Part shown: one piece after another, positions 4,872-5,540 of the stretch
How positions within the stretch are numbered: the first letter of the stretch is position 1
Layout of the letters: each line of letters begins with the position of its first letter
Origin: Dehalococcoidia bacterium
Lineage (GTDB): Bacteria; Chloroflexota; Dehalococcoidia; Dehalococcoidales; Fen-1064
Direction: 5' to 3'
Assembly: GCA_030691775.1 (NCBI GenBank)
Contig: JAUYDN010000124.1
Span: 1-5,540, forward strand
Length of the DNA: 5,540 nucleotides
The notes under the pieces: generated by a model
What the model was told of the DNA's origin: nothing
Databases searched by the model: none
What the model saw: the letters and a program-made list of their open reading frames with translations, nothing else
Position numbers and translations under genes: made by a program

Positions 4872-5540
4872 ATGATGCCCAATCCTAACGGACCCTATCC
4901 CGGCAGGCAGTTGTTTGTTGGTCTTACCGCTGATGGCAAACCGGCGGTAGTATACCTGGTGACAGGGCGCAGTGTGTCCAGCCGGGAGCGGAGAGCCACC
5001 CGGCACGAGAACAGCATTATTATCGGGCCGCTGGGGAATGTCGCGTATGACCCGCTCCGGCACTATACGGCGGTGAAATGGGATGATACCAGTGGTGTAA
5101 TCGCCGTCACCAACGGTGTACAGACCGAGGCTATCTTTGAGACCTACCGCCTGCTCTTTAACACTGGCTCTGCGCCGACGGCTGATTATCTGGAGAAGAT
5201 TATGGAGGGCGCCGGCGCCGAACCTGATAGCTTGCACACCCCGAGAATTGCAGGTGTCATCACCAGCCACCAGAAAGCTCCCATCCATTTCATCTCCATC
5301 AAACGGCACGATGCGTCCGCGCAGGTGGCACAGGTGAAACCCCTGCCGGGTACTCTTACCGGTGTTTCTGTATATAACGGTGACATGGAAAATCCCACAC
5401 CATTCTCATCTTTCTCCAGCCCCCCACAACTCCACTTCAAAGGCGGTGATGCAAAAGCACTGGCGGAATATTTGTTCGAGCTGTCTTCGGCAACGCATAT
5501 GGGTGACGATATCCGCGTGTGCGCTGTCGGCGGAATTTAC
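4872..5540 (+). CDS. PurO-like (archaeal-type) IMP cyclohydrolase, 3' end outside window
   Basis: The frame is open for 223 codons to the last base of the window, so the C-terminus is missing or nearly reached; family members are about 200-240 aa. It resembles the archaeal-type IMP cyclohydrolase family, which closes the ring of FAICAR to give IMP, the last step of purine synthesis, without relation to PurH. Recognisable features are GRQLFVGLTADGKPAVVYLV (11-30), followed directly by TGRSVSSRERR (31-41). NSIIIGPLGNVAYDPLRHY (47-65) comes next, then the NGVQTEAIFETY segment (81-92). Later come RIAGVIT (125-131), YNGD near PTPF (168-178), and a C-terminal CAVGG. It is soluble, with no signal peptide. 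The start has a good Shine-Dalgarno and sits 15 bases after the repeat, separate from the upstream operon. The family assignment is by motif recall; catalytic residues were not checked. Confidence 0.68.
   Translation, partial: MMPNPNGPYPGRQLFVGLTADGKPAVVYLVTGRSVSSRERRATRHENSIIIGPLGNVAYDPLRHYTAVKWDDTSGVIAVTNGVQTEAIFETYRLLFNTGSAPTADYLEKIMEGAGAEPDSLHTPRIAGVITSHQKAPIHFISIKRHDASAQVAQVKPLPGTLTGVSVYNGDMENPTPFSSFSSPPQLHFKGGDAKALAEYLFELSSATHMGDDIRVCAVGGIY

Noticed and set aside
4641..5309. Minus-strand open frame of 222 codons across the ubiE end, the repeat and the purO-like gene.
   Set aside because: It runs through palindromic noncoding DNA and opposite two recognisable plus-strand genes, and its translation has no domain I recognise.

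Overview
The window reads as ordinary bacterial chromosome of moderately high GC, dense with housekeeping genes. The mix is: a tRNA-dependent amidotransferase subunit (GatB), SecG, a DUF62 SAM hydrolase, a MenA-like prenyltransferase plus UbiE methyltransferase pair, a double zinc-ribbon protein with a CxxC-x17-CxxC module, and an archaeal-type (PurO-like) IMP cyclohydrolase. This best fits an anaerobic or deep-branching bacterium; my guess is Chloroflexota, Dehalococcoidia-like. That placement rests on remembered gene content, not on a marker phylogeny, so it is tentative.

Layout. Positions 39-344 carry a small zinc-ribbon gene on the minus strand. Positions 345-538 are a divergent control region. 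It holds a minus-strand TATAAT for the zinc-ribbon gene, a roughly 100-nt leader with a weak concentric inverted repeat, and a strong-looking extended -10 promoter facing gatB. That promoter sits so close to the gatB ATG that the mRNA is predicted to be leaderless. From 539 to 4721 five plus-strand genes are packed into one apparent operon: gatB, secG (1-base gap), the DUF62 SAM hydrolase (12-base gap), a UbiA/MenA-type prenyltransferase (ATGA overlap) and ubiE/menG (TTG start, 1-base gap). A hairpin containing the ubiE stop codon ends this run. A compact MITE-like element of about 117 bases with nested inverted repeats follows. The last gene, starting at 4872, is a PurO-like IMP cyclohydrolase with its own Shine-Dalgarno. 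It is open to the window edge, so its stop lies outside.

Functionally, the last two operon genes form a coherent pair for the end of menaquinone synthesis: polyprenyl transfer to the naphthoate ring, then SAM-dependent ring methylation. GatB and SecG serve translation fidelity and protein export. The SAM hydrolase and the IMP cyclohydrolase both bear on nucleoside and purine metabolism, but nothing in the sequence shows that they act together.

I found no mobile gene, CRISPR array, toxin-antitoxin pair, defence system or clearly new system. The items most worth a second look are the predicted leaderless gatB promoter, the nested-palindrome repeat between ubiE and purO, the stop-codon hairpin, and the structured leader of the zinc-ribbon gene.
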